Source: Lithodes maja
Lineage: Eukaryota; Arthropoda; Malacostraca; Decapoda; Lithodidae
NCBI GenBank assembly: GCA_037953745.1
Contig: JBAKBP010007154.1
Coordinates: 38,755 to 102,754, forward strand
Length of the DNA stretch: 64,000 nucleotides
Direction of reading: 5' to 3'
Part shown: positions 32,453-43,425 of the stretch, piece by piece
How positions within the stretch are numbered: the first letter of the stretch is position 1
Layout: every line of letters starts with the position of its first letter
Notes under the pieces: model-generated
Database searches by the model: none
What the model saw: only the letters and a program-made list of their open reading frames with translations
Told to the model about the DNA's origin: nothing
Translations under genes and position numbers: made by a program

Positions 32453-32843
32453 CTACCCCGGGTCTTCCACCCTCGATAAGCAATCTGCAATCACATTCTC
32501 AGAACCGGCAATATGGCGTATGTCTAGGTTGTATTCCTGCAACATTAATGACCACCTGGTCAGCCTCATATTCCGGTTATGGAATTGATTCAGGAACTTG
32601 AGGGGGTGATAGTCGGTGTAGATCACCATCACTGGTCCATAGGCTGGAACATACACCTCAAAGTGCCTGAGCGCTAGCACAATCGCCAGCAGTTCCTTCT
32701 CAACTACTGAATAGTTCTTCTGCACCGAGTTGAATTTTTTTGAGAAGAAACTGACTGGGTGCTCCAGCCCATCTTCGTCTGATTGCATCAGAACGGCACC
32801 AGCCCCCACACCACTGGCATCAGTTGCCAGCTGGAATGGTCGG
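32453..32843 (-). pseudogene. Outer element RNase H domain
   Basis: Reads PFQLATDASGVGAGAVLMQS, FFSKKFNSVQKNYSVVEKEL, LRHFEVYVPAYGPVMVIYTD and ends RHIAGSENVIADCLSRVEDP, with the catalytic Asp (TDAS) and Glu (KEL) present. It is the last domain before the 3' LTR, confirming that integrase is not at the C-terminus. Its first codons are separated from the RT by the inner element; the frame would be continuous across the TCGG duplication. Confidence 0.88.
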
Positions 32844-34678
32844 TGTTACGACCGGGCACTCGGGTACACTAGGGCTCTTACACAGGACTCGAGTATGGCT
32901 CGCTGCCACAACGGAAACACACGATCCCAACCCCAGAGTACTGCCAGCCGAACAAAAAACGCCACTACCCTCCAGAGTTCTATCTGCTATAACGGGGTAT
33001 ACAAGAACTCGGTACTAGCGTTTCACACAACAGACTAATAGCAAGACGGGAGTTATCTAGTCTGGTCAACAATCAAACAAAGAAGAAAGTACTACAACAC
33101 TAAAGAATAGTGTTGGCCGAAGCCGAAGTAATCCACCCTTGAACTAAGAACTTAAGAAGTCCTCCACCCTCTACTTCGGATCGGCACTATTACGTTACGT
33201 TAAACAATAGTCCTCGAGCATCAAGCAAGGAATCTTCTGATAAGTTAGATGCTTCTCGAATACTCATAAGAAGTAAGTATCGGATTTTGAACAGCAATTT
33301 AATGAATAACTCACTGGTAATTAAAGGCTTTAAATTGACATAAGAAGAATTATAAGAATAAGCAATAGGATATGGCAAACATTAAGAAGAAGTACTCCGA
33401 CAATGCACTAGCAATAGCCTACTAAGATTGTGCTCGTGGGCCACTAATCTCTGAAGTAGCTAAGCGTGCCACACATGAAATCAATAGTGCTTAAACAATA
33501 ATATACATAAGGAGAAGCTTCAATACTATACTGTATCTGCTGGTCGAGCAAAGTCTAGCTGGGATATCTAAGGTTAAGAGACAATGGCTGAGCAAGCGGC
33601 TCGTAGCCTAGCGAGGTCCTTAAGACTGTGCGGCCAAATTACGGTAATTGACGGGATGCTCTCTTGAGAGATCCAGATCACTAGTATCTGGTTCTCTCCT
33701 GGCGATCCTCTCAAAGTCAAGCAAATGAGATAGCACAGTGTTGGGTGGCACAGGCAAAAGCCCTCACTCGCAACACAGTGCTAAACTCCCACGGTACACA
33801 ATCAAAAAGACCCCCTAGGCTTCCCACGTCTCCGTTGCAATTGTGCTGGTTCAACCAACCTAGCACTCATAGGAAATCACAACTCGAGGAACCCTATCCC
33901 AGTCTAGCATTACCTAAACCAGCAGAAAACAGGAACATGAATAATAGTACACAGGGAAATACATATACGAGTGCAACAAACATTAATCAATCCTATTCTA
34001 GTTAACCCTTCCAAAAATAGGCTATCTAACAGGCACTTATCTCGTGAGAACTCAAGCGATAATACTTTGGCTGACTAAATCTGCACCAAAGGGGTCATGG
34101 AGGTTACACAGGGACGAGAAGAGTAGAAGATAGGCTGTTCAGAGAGTAGAGAAAGTTCACATCAGTCGGAAGAATATGGATAGTTGCAAGGGATATGAGA
34201 AGTCGCTTTGCCTGATGAGTTCTGAAGCATGGTGGCAAAAACCTCTCTTTTTATACTCGGCCCTCTAGCGGCATATCTCAAACTACTTAAGGACCGCCCA
34301 CTGGCAATCATGACGTCATATTCTCTCAATCTGGGATTGACAAAGAACTTCCCACGCGCTGAAAGGGAGGAAGGGAGGAGGGAATTAGGCCTACACACCT
34401 CGTGGCGCGCTCACTGGCTGTCGTTACATAACTCTCTCTCTCATCATTGTATATAAGTCCCACACACAATACTTATAACTAATGATATAAAATAGAACTC
34501 GTTGACTTAGAAGAAAACAAAATACATATTTATAATACTTATAGTACAACGGCTCACATAAACTAAGTTAGGAAACTCTACACAGACTACAGCCAAAGTT
34601 CCTGCCCTGACGATCCTAGCGAGGGTGGGGCCTGACTGGGCGTTCTGTACAGCATGCTCATACTCGACATGCGTCACA
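32844..34678 (-). repeat. Inner element 3' LTR (1,835 bp)
   Basis: TGTTACGACCGGGCACTC...GCGTCACA on the plus strand. It contains a TATATAAG at 34,450-34,457 (plus strand; reads CTTATATA on the element strand) that could serve as a TATA box. Confidence 0.92.
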
Positions 34679-34688
34679 CCTCCCCCAA
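34679..34688 (-). promoter_or_regulatory. Inner element polypurine tract
   Basis: TTGGGGGAGG on the minus strand, ending at the base before the 3' LTR. Confidence 0.75.
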
Positions 34689-35163
34689 GATTTTACTTGC
34701 TCAACCCTGAGCTAAAATCTGATATACAGAACCCCATCAAACCCCTCACACCCAGCGACCGCATGGCACTAAAACAACGCTGAGTTTATCACTAAAACAC
34801 ATCTTATAAAAAAAAAAATTCACATTTCATAACTCCTCCCAACAATAGTAAAAGACATAATATCATGCTCCCAGAGCGAGCTTACAGCAGCTCAGCCGTT
34901 TGATAGTTCGTGGACTACTCAAACCTTATAGGCTATGACAAACTTATACAATTATCTTCATCAAAAAGAAAGAGTTTTTATATGATTTTTATATTTTAAT
35001 ATGTTTTTTCCCGGCTGCACTATAAGGGCAGCCTATTTTTCTTCTATACCAAACGCTCAACTCCTGCTTTACGACCCAATACGCTGGGCTACAACCGCGA
35101 GCCAACAAGCACCAAGCGCAAAATACTACTCAAACCAAATCAGGAGGCTACCCGTGTGTCAAT

Positions 35164-38100
35164 TTACCCAGGATCATATACCCCTGAACGACCACATGCA
35201 ACCTCGTTGTCACAACCGGCAATATGGCTTATGTCCAGGTTATATACCAATAACCTTAGTGACCACCTGGTCAGCCTCATATTCCGATTGTGAAACGGGT
35301 CCAAGATCTTGAGAGGGTAATGATCTGGGTAAACTACACCGACCGGACCATAGGCTGGAACATAGATCTCGAAATGCCCCAGCGCATCATTGTCCTTTTC
35401 ACTTTCATTCATCAGGCTCTGACACGTTGCTGGTGCATTCTTAAGTCCGTAGGGCATAACATTGCACTGGTAGGTACTCCCGTCCACAACAAAACCACAT
35501 ACCTCTTTCGCGCGCTCGGACAAAGTTACACGCAACGACCACTCACGACATTCCTTATCCCTCAGATCCTTCGTCCACACGTAATCCAGCTCTGCTTGCA
35601 CCATAGGCTGTCGAGCAGGATTTATACGGCAGGGAATTAAACTGAGCCTTGCACTATCTCCAGCCTGCATGTCGGATTCTACCCCGTACCTCAGGCCTGG
35701 AGAAGCAACAAACATGCGAAAGTACTGCCATAGCCTAGTAAATAACTGCCTTGCACTGTCTCCACGAACAACATGCCTTGTGCCCTCCCACAACCCAGCC
35801 GAGACCGCAGCTTCTAACCTGTAGTCTCCCTCCTTCTCCACCTTCGTCCCTAGAACAGCCAGGTCATGAGAGGGACAATCAGTACCACCCGTGCAGTCAC
35901 TCCCACAGTTCATTATAGCTAAGGCTTCCCCGCCGATACCGTACATGCGCACCCCCACATTCCTTGTGACGACATCTGCCTGCGCAGCATCACCGCTTTT
36001 AGCGACATGGCCAGATACAGTCGGTCTGTGGTAGGGCTGTTGCATTAGACTAGAGCAGCATTGGGAGGCTATGTGACGACCGGGCACTGCGATACCACAG
36101 CCGACCCTACCAATCTGCTCAATGTCCTCCTTTTGACCACCACCCTTGGCAGCCATGGGTCGACCCTGACCTGGCAACCATGCCAAGGCCTCGTCGCCCA
36201 CCTTAAACCACCGAAACAACGAGGCTAACGGTCTTTTAACAGTCACATGACCTGCCTGCGGAACATCTCGCACCGCCCGAGTTGTGAGACTCAGGGGCTC
36301 GGCACGACCAGTGGGGTATGAACCGAGCTGGTGCTGGAGTGCTGCACACTGCTGCTCAGACAGGTGCTCTAGCGCTTCCACAGCCACCAGACTCGTGTCC
36401 CCCGCCCACTGCTTCGCCGAGACATGACAATCCCTACTCTCCTCCACCTGTGCCCTACTGCCCCCCTCTCCTTCTCCCCCTTGGCCGCGGCAGACCAACG
36501 CAGGGACAGTAGGCTGCGCAGGTGGTTGCCTCACAAACTCCTCCACCAGGTTCACATGACATGCTTCCCCGTCCTCGTGTTTAATCTCGACAGCACCATT
36601 ACCACACTTCTGAACTTCCGGATCCTCCAACTGCAGTTTACAAATATCTGAGGGAACCAACTTGTCTAGATGCTTCCGAAGCAACCCAAGTCCTTCCCCA
36701 ATATCAAACTGAGCAACCCTTTCTTCTCTCCGTGTGCAACGTTGCTGCCTCGGAGTCTCTTCCGGCCCTACCTCCTCACTAGCTGTGACAGGTCCTGGGG
36801 CCTCTCCAGACTCCAACATAGGTGCCAATACTAAATCACCCAGGAGAGCCGCCGAGTCAAAACTCTTAAAACCAACTCCAGCTTTAGCCTCCTCCTGTTG
36901 ATCGTTCCTCTGCTGGTCTGAAGACGGAGGACTAGGCTGTGACACTTTAGCTGCCCGAGCTCGGGTGACAGCACACGCCATGGGTTGTGCCTGGCACCGC
37001 TCGACACACTCTTGTTCTCCCCCACTCACGTCGGCCGGCCTCTCGGCAACGACTAAGGGTAGAACCTCAGAAGCGGGCATTGCAAAGTCGTTGCCGAGAA
37101 GAAGGTCGACGCCCTCCACTGGCAGTTTCTCCACAATCCCAACATCCAATTCACGTGCCACACCATCCACCTCCAACTCCAACCGCACCAGCGGGTATGA
37201 CCGAGTTGCATTAATACCCTGCACCACTACCACCCGAGCCGCATTTATAGGGTAGCCAGTCAAATTGTTCATCAGAGTCTGGGAAGCACCTGTATCACGC
37301 AAGACCTCTACTCCATGCTTGCGCCCCGCCCACATCACGCAACCCCGTCCTCTATGGTCGCAAAAAACATCCTGAGCAGGGTTCGAGCCTCTCAGGTGTT
37401 TCTGCATTGGCTGTGCCTCAGCCTCTGACAAACTGCCCCGGGCAAACTCAGAAGACTTCGGAGACACACCAATGTTGCAGGCCAAAGACACAGCTGCTGT
37501 AGGTGGTTTGCTAGGACAGACTCTTGCAAAGTGCCCCTTTTCATGACAAAGATAACACTCCAACTCCCCTCTGGGCTTCCCTTGGTACTGGGAAGGGCCC
37601 GGCCCCTTCTTAAATGGGACGGTGTTAGTCTTGTGGTCAGTCTTGGTATCATAGCTCTTGTACTTGTTTGCATAATGTATATCACTAACTCGGGGGGGTG
37701 GGGTGTCACGCCCCTTGTTACCTGCCTCACTACGCTGGGCAGACCCGCACCCACGAATTAATGATAGCCGGAGGTCAGCCATCTCAGCTGCCTCCTGTAG
37801 AGTTTTAGGGTTCTTTTCTTTAATAGTTAAAGTCATATCTGCACCAGTACACTTATAAAACTGCTCGAGCAGAAACAGCTCAGTCAACTGTTCGGCCGTC
37901 TCAGCTTTCTCAGAACGTGTCCAGTTAGCAAGTGCATCTTTTAAGTCCCGGGCATGTTCAAGAAAGGTCGCCTCCCTAGTCTTCGTAACACCCCGAAACT
38001 TCAATCGATATGTTTCTGGTTGCAACTCGTATGCCCGTAGGACAGCTCTCTTCAATACTGGGTAGTCAATGCAAGACTCTAAAGGCAGTGCATCATAAGC

Positions 38101-39033
38101 CTTCAGACCCTTACCCGTAAGTCTTGAGGAGACTAGAGCTGCCCACTTCTCTTCAGGCCAATTATGCTCCCTACACTTCTTCTCAAAACGATTAAAAAAT
38201 TCTGTGACTTCAGTTTCACTAAATGCCGGCACCAATTTGACTAAGTGAGACAAGGACTGTTCTCTTACTTGGCCCTCACGGCCCATCCGAATCCCTGTCG
38301 ACTCTGCACGAGTCTTATCTAAATCTATTTGAGCACAATATTTCTCTGAGTCGTACCTAAGCTCAGCCTCATGCCTCCTGGTCTCATTCTCCGCCTCAAT
38401 CTCATGCTGCTTCTCCTGCTTCCTAGCCTCAATCTCATGCCTCCTAGTCTCATTCTCCTGCCTCCTAGACTCAGCCTCAATCTCATGCCTCCTAGTCTCA
38501 TTCTCCATCTCCTGCTTCCTAGCCTCATTCTCCATTTTAGCAAGCTCGAGTTTAAATATCATCTCAGGAGACAGGCCGGAAGAGGGAGCTGCCACTACTG
38601 AAGGAGGGGGGGCAAGAACTGGGGAACCACCATACGCACCGCCCGAGGGCACTCCAATCTTCCAATGCTCATCCCTCTGTGGGAGAGTGCTAACCTCCGG
38701 CAACTGAGTGGACGGCACTGTGGGAGTCGAGTGAGAGGGGATCTGGGGAGGAACCCCCCCAAACGCCCTCTCCTCCGAAACCCCATGTCGCCCACGCAAC
38801 ACCCAGGAAATCAGCTCCCCCTTGGACATCCCTCCTACATTGGATAGACCCAAAACCTTGGCTATCAGGTGCAAGCCATAAACATTCACCCCAGTCAGCC
38901 TCTCCTCCGTTACGTGGTACTGCTTACTCACAAAAAGTCTAGCATCCTCCTCACTAGTTACTAACGGCACCTCCTCACTTAGCATCTCTCGCTCCTCGTC
39001 AGTACTAGGGCCCGACATACTGAAGTTCACCAA
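35164..39033 (-). CDS. Gag-protease polyprotein with collapsed pol remnant (1,289 aa)
   Basis: One uninterrupted frame. A likelier start is the Met at residue 6 (MSGPSTDEE), matching the start context of the outer gag. Residues 45-80 look like a SAP-type helix pair; 90-155 Pro-rich; 155-230 a charged coiled coil of NETRRHEIEA repeats; 255-430 the gag core (FNRFEKKCREHNWPEEKWAA); 493-506 a zinc knuckle CYLCHEKGHFARVC; 580-584 protease DTGAS; 644-650 LLLGNDF. Then the pol part collapses. The sequence jumps from a pre-integrase segment (KCGNGAVEIKHEDG) to a post-integrase one (ACHVNLVEEFVRQPP). A KVGDEALAWLPGQGRP piece recalls the integrase C-terminus. RT survives only as CGFVVDGSTYQCNVMPYGLK and NAPATCQSLMNE, with no YLDD box, and RNase H only as its end (HFEIYVPAYGP to SHIAG). 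No DDE motif was found. It could make capsids and a protease but would need integrase and RT from a relative. Confidence 0.85.
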   Translation of the reverse strand: MVNFSMSGPSTDEEREMLSEEVPLVTSEEDARLFVSKQYHVTEERLTGVNVYGLHLIAKVLGLSNVGGMSKGELISWVLRGRHGVSEERAFGGVPPQIPSHSTPTVPSTQLPEVSTLPQRDEHWKIGVPSGGAYGGSPVLAPPPSVVAAPSSGLSPEMIFKLELAKMENEARKQEMENETRRHEIEAESRRQENETRRHEIEARKQEKQHEIEAENETRRHEAELRYDSEKYCAQIDLDKTRAESTGIRMGREGQVREQSLSHLVKLVPAFSETEVTEFFNRFEKKCREHNWPEEKWAALVSSRLTGKGLKAYDALPLESCIDYPVLKRAVLRAYELQPETYRLKFRGVTKTREATFLEHARDLKDALANWTRSEKAETAEQLTELFLLEQFYKCTGADMTLTIKEKNPKTLQEAAEMADLRLSLIRGCGSAQRSEAGNKGRDTPPPRVSDIHYANKYKSYDTKTDHKTNTVPFKKGPGPSQYQGKPRGELECYLCHEKGHFARVCPSKPPTAAVSLACNIGVSPKSSEFARGSLSEAEAQPMQKHLRGSNPAQDVFCDHRGRGCVMWAGRKHGVEVLRDTGASQTLMNNLTGYPINAARVVVVQGINATRSYPLVRLELEVDGVARELDVGIVEKLPVEGVDLLLGNDFAMPASEVLPLVVAERPADVSGGEQECVERCQAQPMACAVTRARAAKVSQPSPPSSDQQRNDQQEEAKAGVGFKSFDSAALLGDLVLAPMLESGEAPGPVTASEEVGPEETPRQQRCTRREERVAQFDIGEGLGLLRKHLDKLVPSDICKLQLEDPEVQKCGNGAVEIKHEDGEACHVNLVEEFVRQPPAQPTVPALVCRGQGGEGEGGSRAQVEESRDCHVSAKQWAGDTSLVAVEALEHLSEQQCAALQHQLGSYPTGRAEPLSLTTRAVRDVPQAGHVTVKRPLASLFRWFKVGDEALAWLPGQGRPMAAKGGGQKEDIEQIGRVGCGIAVPGRHIASQCCSSLMQQPYHRPTVSGHVAKSGDAAQADVVTRNVGVRMYGIGGEALAIMNCGSDCTGGTDCPSHDLAVLGTKVEKEGDYRLEAAVSAGLWEGTRHVVRGDSARQLFTRLWQYFRMFVASPGLRYGVESDMQAGDSARLSLIPCRINPARQPMVQAELDYVWTKDLRDKECREWSLRVTLSERAKEVCGFVVDGSTYQCNVMPYGLKNAPATCQSLMNESEKDNDALGHFEIYVPAYGPVGVVYPDHYPLKILDPFHNRNMRLTRWSLRLLVYNLDISHIAGCDNEVACGRSGVYDPG

Positions 39034-39213
39034 AAAATTCTCGAGACAAAAGTGTTAAACTCCCTTATGCAAGCACTAATTACTAAATTAACTGGAGTCT
39101 CTTAAATGCTCTCCTAATTGCCTTACAAAAAAAAAATATTCTTCAATATGTACGCTAAAGTACCAACAAACAAATGTTGTACAACTCTGCAAAAAATTAT
39201 ACTGTTCACAAAA

Positions 39214-39231
39214 TCCTAAGCAAGGTCGCCA
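39214..39231 (-). promoter_or_regulatory. Inner element tRNA primer-binding site
   Basis: TGGCGACCTTGCTTAGGA on the minus strand, two bases inside the 5' LTR. The outer element has TGGCGACCTAGCTCAGG at the same place, so both use the same or a similar tRNA 3' end (…GGTCGCCA). Confidence 0.7.
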
Positions 39232-39233
39232 TT

Positions 39234-41068
39234 TGTTACGACCGGGCACTCGGGTACACTAGGGCTCTTACACAGGACTCGAGTATGGCTCGCTGCCACA
39301 ACGGAAACACACGATCCCAACCCCAGAGTACTGCCAGCCGAACAAAAAACGCCACTACCCTCCAGAGTTCTATCTGCTATAACGGGGTATACAAGAACTC
39401 GGTACTAGCGTTTCACACAACAGACTAATAGCAAGACGGGAGTTATCTAGTCTGGTCAACAATCAAACAAAGAAGAAAGTACTACAACACTAAAGAATAG
39501 TGTTGGCCGAAGCCGAAGTAATCCACCCTTGAACTAAGAACTTAAGAAGTCCTCCACCCTCTACTTCGGATCGGCACTATTACGTTACGTTAAACAATAG
39601 TCCTCGAGCATCAAGCAAGGAATCTTCTGATAAGTTAGATGCTTCTCGAATACTCATAAGAAGTAAGTATCGGATTTTGAACAGCAATTTAATGAATAAC
39701 TCACTGGTAATTAAAGGCTTTAAATTGACATAAGAAGAATTATAAGAATAAGCAATAGGATATGGCAAACATTAAGAAGAAGTACTCCGACAATGCACTA
39801 GCAATAGCCTACTAAGATTGTGCTCGTGGGCCACTAATCTCTGAAGTAGCTAAGCGTGCCACACATGAAATCAATAGTGCTTAAACAATAATATACATAA
39901 GGAGAAGCTTCAATACTATACTGTATCTGCTGGTCGAGCAAAGTCTAGCTGGGATATCTAAGGTTAAGAGACAATGGCTGAGCAAGCGGCTCGTAGCCTA
40001 GCGAGGTCCTTAAGACTGTGCGGCCAAATTACGGTAATTGACGGGATGCTCTCTTGAGAGATCCAGATCACTAGTATCTGGTTCTCTCCTGGCGATCCTC
40101 TCAAAGTCAAGCAAATGAGATAGCACAGTGTTGGGTGGCACAGGCAAAAGCCCTCACTCGCAACACAGTGCTAAACTCCCACGGTACACAATCAAAAAGA
40201 CCCCCTAGGCTTCCCACGTCTCCGTTGCAATTGTGCTGGTTCAACCAACCTAGCACTCATAGGAAATCACAACTCGAGGAACCCTATCCCAGTCTAGCAT
40301 TACCTAAACCAGCAGAAAACAGGAACATGAATAATAGTACACAGGGAAATACATATACGAGTGCAACAAACATTAATCAATCCTATTCTAGTTAACCCTT
40401 CCAAAAATAGGCTATCTAACAGGCACTTATCTCGTGAGAACTCAAGCGATAATACTTTGGCTGACTAAATCTGCACCAAAGGGGTCATGGAGGTTACACA
40501 GGGACGAGAAGAGTAGAAGATAGGCTGTTCAGAGAGTAGAGAAAGTTCACATCAGTCGGAAGAATATGGATAGTTGCAAGGGATATGAGAAGTCGCTTTG
40601 CCTGATGAGTTCTGAAGCATGGTGGCAAAAACCTCTCTTTTTATACTCGGCCCTCTAGCGGCATATCTCAAACTACTTAAGGACCGCCCACTGGCAATCA
40701 TGACGTCATATTCTCTCAATCTGGGATTGACAAAGAACTTCCCACGCGCTGAAAGGGAGGAAGGGAGGAGGGAATTAGGCCTACACACCTCGTGGCGCGC
40801 TCACTGGCTGTCGTTACATAACTCTCTCTCTCATCATTGTATATAAGTCCCACACACAATACTTATAACTAATGATATAAAATAGAACTCGTTGACTTAG
40901 AAGAAAACAAAATACATATTTATAATACTTATAGTACAACGGCTCACATAAACTAAGTTAGGAAACTCTACACAGACTACAGCCAAAGTTCCTGCCCTGA
41001 CGATCCTAGCGAGGGTGGGGCCTGACTGGGCGTTCTGTACAGCATGCTCATACTCGACATGCGTCACA
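39234..41068 (-). repeat. Inner element 5' LTR (1,835 bp)
   Basis: Offset from the other LTR by exactly 6,390 bp with no length difference. All embedded short frames are the same in both LTRs. This indicates a recent insertion. Confidence 0.92.
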
Positions 41069-42427
41069 TCGGCTAAAGTCCGGGGCCCTGAGGATTGGGT
41101 GAGTACACAACAGGTGTTTTACTAGCAAAAAAGCCCTCTCACACTCAGGCGCCCACTTAAACTTTCTATCTTTGGCCAATAGGTCCGTCAGAGGAACCAG
41201 CACAGTAGAATAGCCCTTTATAAAGCGGCGGTAGTAACCAATCATGCCCAAAAACCTCATGATCTGCTTCTTGGTGGACGGCCTGGGGAAGTGGTTAATA
41301 GCCAATATCTTGTTCTGTGGGGGGCACACCTGGCCCAAACCCACCATGAACCCCAGATACTGCACGGTAGCCCGCACAAAATCACACTTTCCCAGGTAGA
41401 CCACCAAGTTTGCCTCGCTTAATTTCTTAAATAGGGATTCTACATGTTCACAGTGGCTCTTGAAATCGTCATCGTAGATAATGACGTCGTCCAGGTACAC
41501 GGTACAGTTCGGAATGTCAGCCACTAACTCGTTCATCAAGCTTTGGAAGGTCGCTGGTGCGTTCTTTAGACCGTACGGCATGACATTACAACGATATGTA
41601 GCACCATCCACCACAAAACCACACACCTCTTTCGTCTGTTCAGACAAAGGCACCTGCCAGTAACCTTTTACCAGGTCCACCTTGGTCAAGAACTTGGCCC
41701 TGCCAAGCTTGTCTACACAGTCATCGACCCGGGGAAGAGGATATGGGTTGGTGGGAGTCAAGCCGTTTAGCCTGTGGTAATCAACACAGAAGCGCACCTT
41801 GCCATCCGGCTTAGGTTGCAGCGTTACGGGAGATGTCCACTTTACCACCCCCTTCTCGATCAGTCCCTGTTGCAACATATACTCCAACTCCGCCCGGAGG
41901 GCCGGAAGTTTAATAGGGGGCACCCTATAGGGCACTGATTTGAAGGGTGGGTGGTCTCCGACGTCAACGTCGTGCACCTCCTGAGTAGTGAGGCCTGGGT
42001 GTTCCGCAAATACAGTAGGGTATAAACAAAATAGGCGCTCTACAGCCACACGCTGTTGCTCAAGTAGGTGTTGCAAAGCCTAATGAGCCGCCTGTCTCGT
42101 GTTTCCCGCCCACTGATCTGCAGAAACATGATAATCCCAGTTGTCATCCACCTGCGCATCACTGTCCCGTTCTCCTTCTCCACCTTGACTGCTGAAAGTC
42201 ATCACGGGGACAGTGAGAGGCTCAGGTGGGCGCCTCACATACTCCTTCATCAGGTTGACATGACATAACTGATTCCTCTTACGCCTGTCTGGAGTGGCCA
42301 CCAGGTAATCTAAGTCCGAGAGCTTCTCTGCTACCCTATAAGGACCAGCGTACTTTGCGGATAAGGGGTGACCTACAAGAGGGAGTAGTATCAACACCTC
42401 CTGACCCACGTGAAACTCCCTGAGTTT
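41069..42427 (-). pseudogene. Outer element integrase C-terminus and reverse transcriptase
   Basis: 42,430-42,080 gives the integrase tail (KLREFHVGQEVLILLP, SAKYAGPYRVAEKL, a GPY/F-type module). One TAG stop at about 42,081 interrupts the same frame, which continues as ALQHLLEQQ into the RT: VKWTSPVTLQPKPDGKVRFC, VDYHRLNGLTP, KVDLVKGYWQVPLSEQTKEV, GFVVDGATYRCNVMPYGLKN, and the catalytic box CTVYLDDVIIYDDD at about 41,480, then RFLGMIGYYRRFIKGYSTVL. The RT catalytic aspartates are intact. The frame runs out at PDFSR where the inner element is inserted (41,068/41,069). Confidence 0.88.
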
Positions 42428-43425
42428 CACCCCTTGTGGTCGTACTTGTCCTTCATGAGGGCCTGAGAGCCTACCAGATTGTGGCCAGCCAACTCCAGAC
42501 TACGCAACATTCGTTCTCTACTCTCAAGGACATACTTAAGCATAGAACATGGTTTAGCGGTGCCTTCCCATATCTCCTTTACCATGTGGAGAGGCCCTCT
42601 GACGCGGTGTCCAAACACAAGCTCATTAGGGCTAAACCCCAAACTCTCCCCAGGTACCTCTCGTGCAGCGAATAACACATACGGCAGGCCAAGATCCCAG
42701 TCCTTGCCGTTCTCAAGACAATAGCAGCGAAGCATGCTTTTTAGAGTGGAATGCCACCTCTCTAACACCCCCTGACTCTCTGGGTGATAAGCAGATGACA
42801 CTACAGTGACTATCCCGTGCTGCTTCATTGTCTGAACGAACAAGTTGGAGGTGAAATTCGATCCTTGGTCTGACTGTATCTCCTGCGGGTATCCGTACCG
42901 AGAGAAGTATAATAGCAAGTTACGGACCACCGTCTTCGCCAAACCATTTCTCATCGGGTATGCGTCTGGGTACCGAGTTGCTACGTCCATGACTGTCAAG
43001 AGATATTTATTTCCGGCACTTGTGGGGGGGAGGGGGCCAACCATGTCGACTACTACTTTACTAAAGGGAGGCCCACTGACGGGAATTGGGTGCAACGGAG
43101 CCTTTGGGATGCTCTGGTTAGGTTTCCCGACCTTTTGGCACACACTGCACATTGCCACCCATGACACCACTTGTGCTCTCAAACCAGGCCACCATAACAG
43201 TTTCCCCAAAGCCGCCACCGTCTTACGGACACCCAAGTGTCCCGCCAGCGGTACATCATGAGCCAACCTAAGTAGGCTATCCCTGCATACCCTCGGTACG
43301 ACCAGCTGGTCCTGACCCACCCTCCCAACTTCTCTGCGGGTCTTGGAATCGCCGATACAAGATGCCATCAATGAAAACAAAATCTCCAGACTTTGCATCC
43401 CTGTCCTCTTCGAGTTCGACAGCAC
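42427..43425 (-). pseudogene. Outer element integrase (HHCC and DDE core)
   Basis: The zinc module is visible as AHDVPLAGHLGVRKT with WVAMCSVCQKVGK (H, H, C, C). The DDE core follows: VVVDMVGPLPP (D), IQSDQGSNFTSNL (D), and SAYHPESQGVLERWHSTLKS (E, 35 residues after the second D). It lies between protease and RT, the Gmr1-like arrangement. A frameshift near 43,330 separates it from the protease frame, and another at about 42,428 separates it from its C-terminal module. Confidence 0.88.

Larger units (their letters stand above)
32844..41068 (-). mobile_element. Inner Gypsy LTR element, young and apparently non-autonomous
   Basis: 8,225 bp with 1,835 bp LTRs at both ends and target duplication TCGG (32,840-32,843 and 41,069-41,072). 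It is inserted in the same orientation at the RT/RNase H junction of the outer, related element. Both LTRs have exactly the same length, and every stretch I compared is the same. Primer site TGGCGACCTTGC follows the 5' LTR by two bases; polypurine tract TTGGGGGAGG precedes the 3' LTR. The single internal ORF keeps gag and protease but lacks integrase and RT catalytic cores. Confidence 0.88.

Noticed and set aside
36318..36651. Plus-strand frames inside the Gypsy elements
   Set aside because: They lie opposite the long minus-strand coding frames and show no family motif; shadows.
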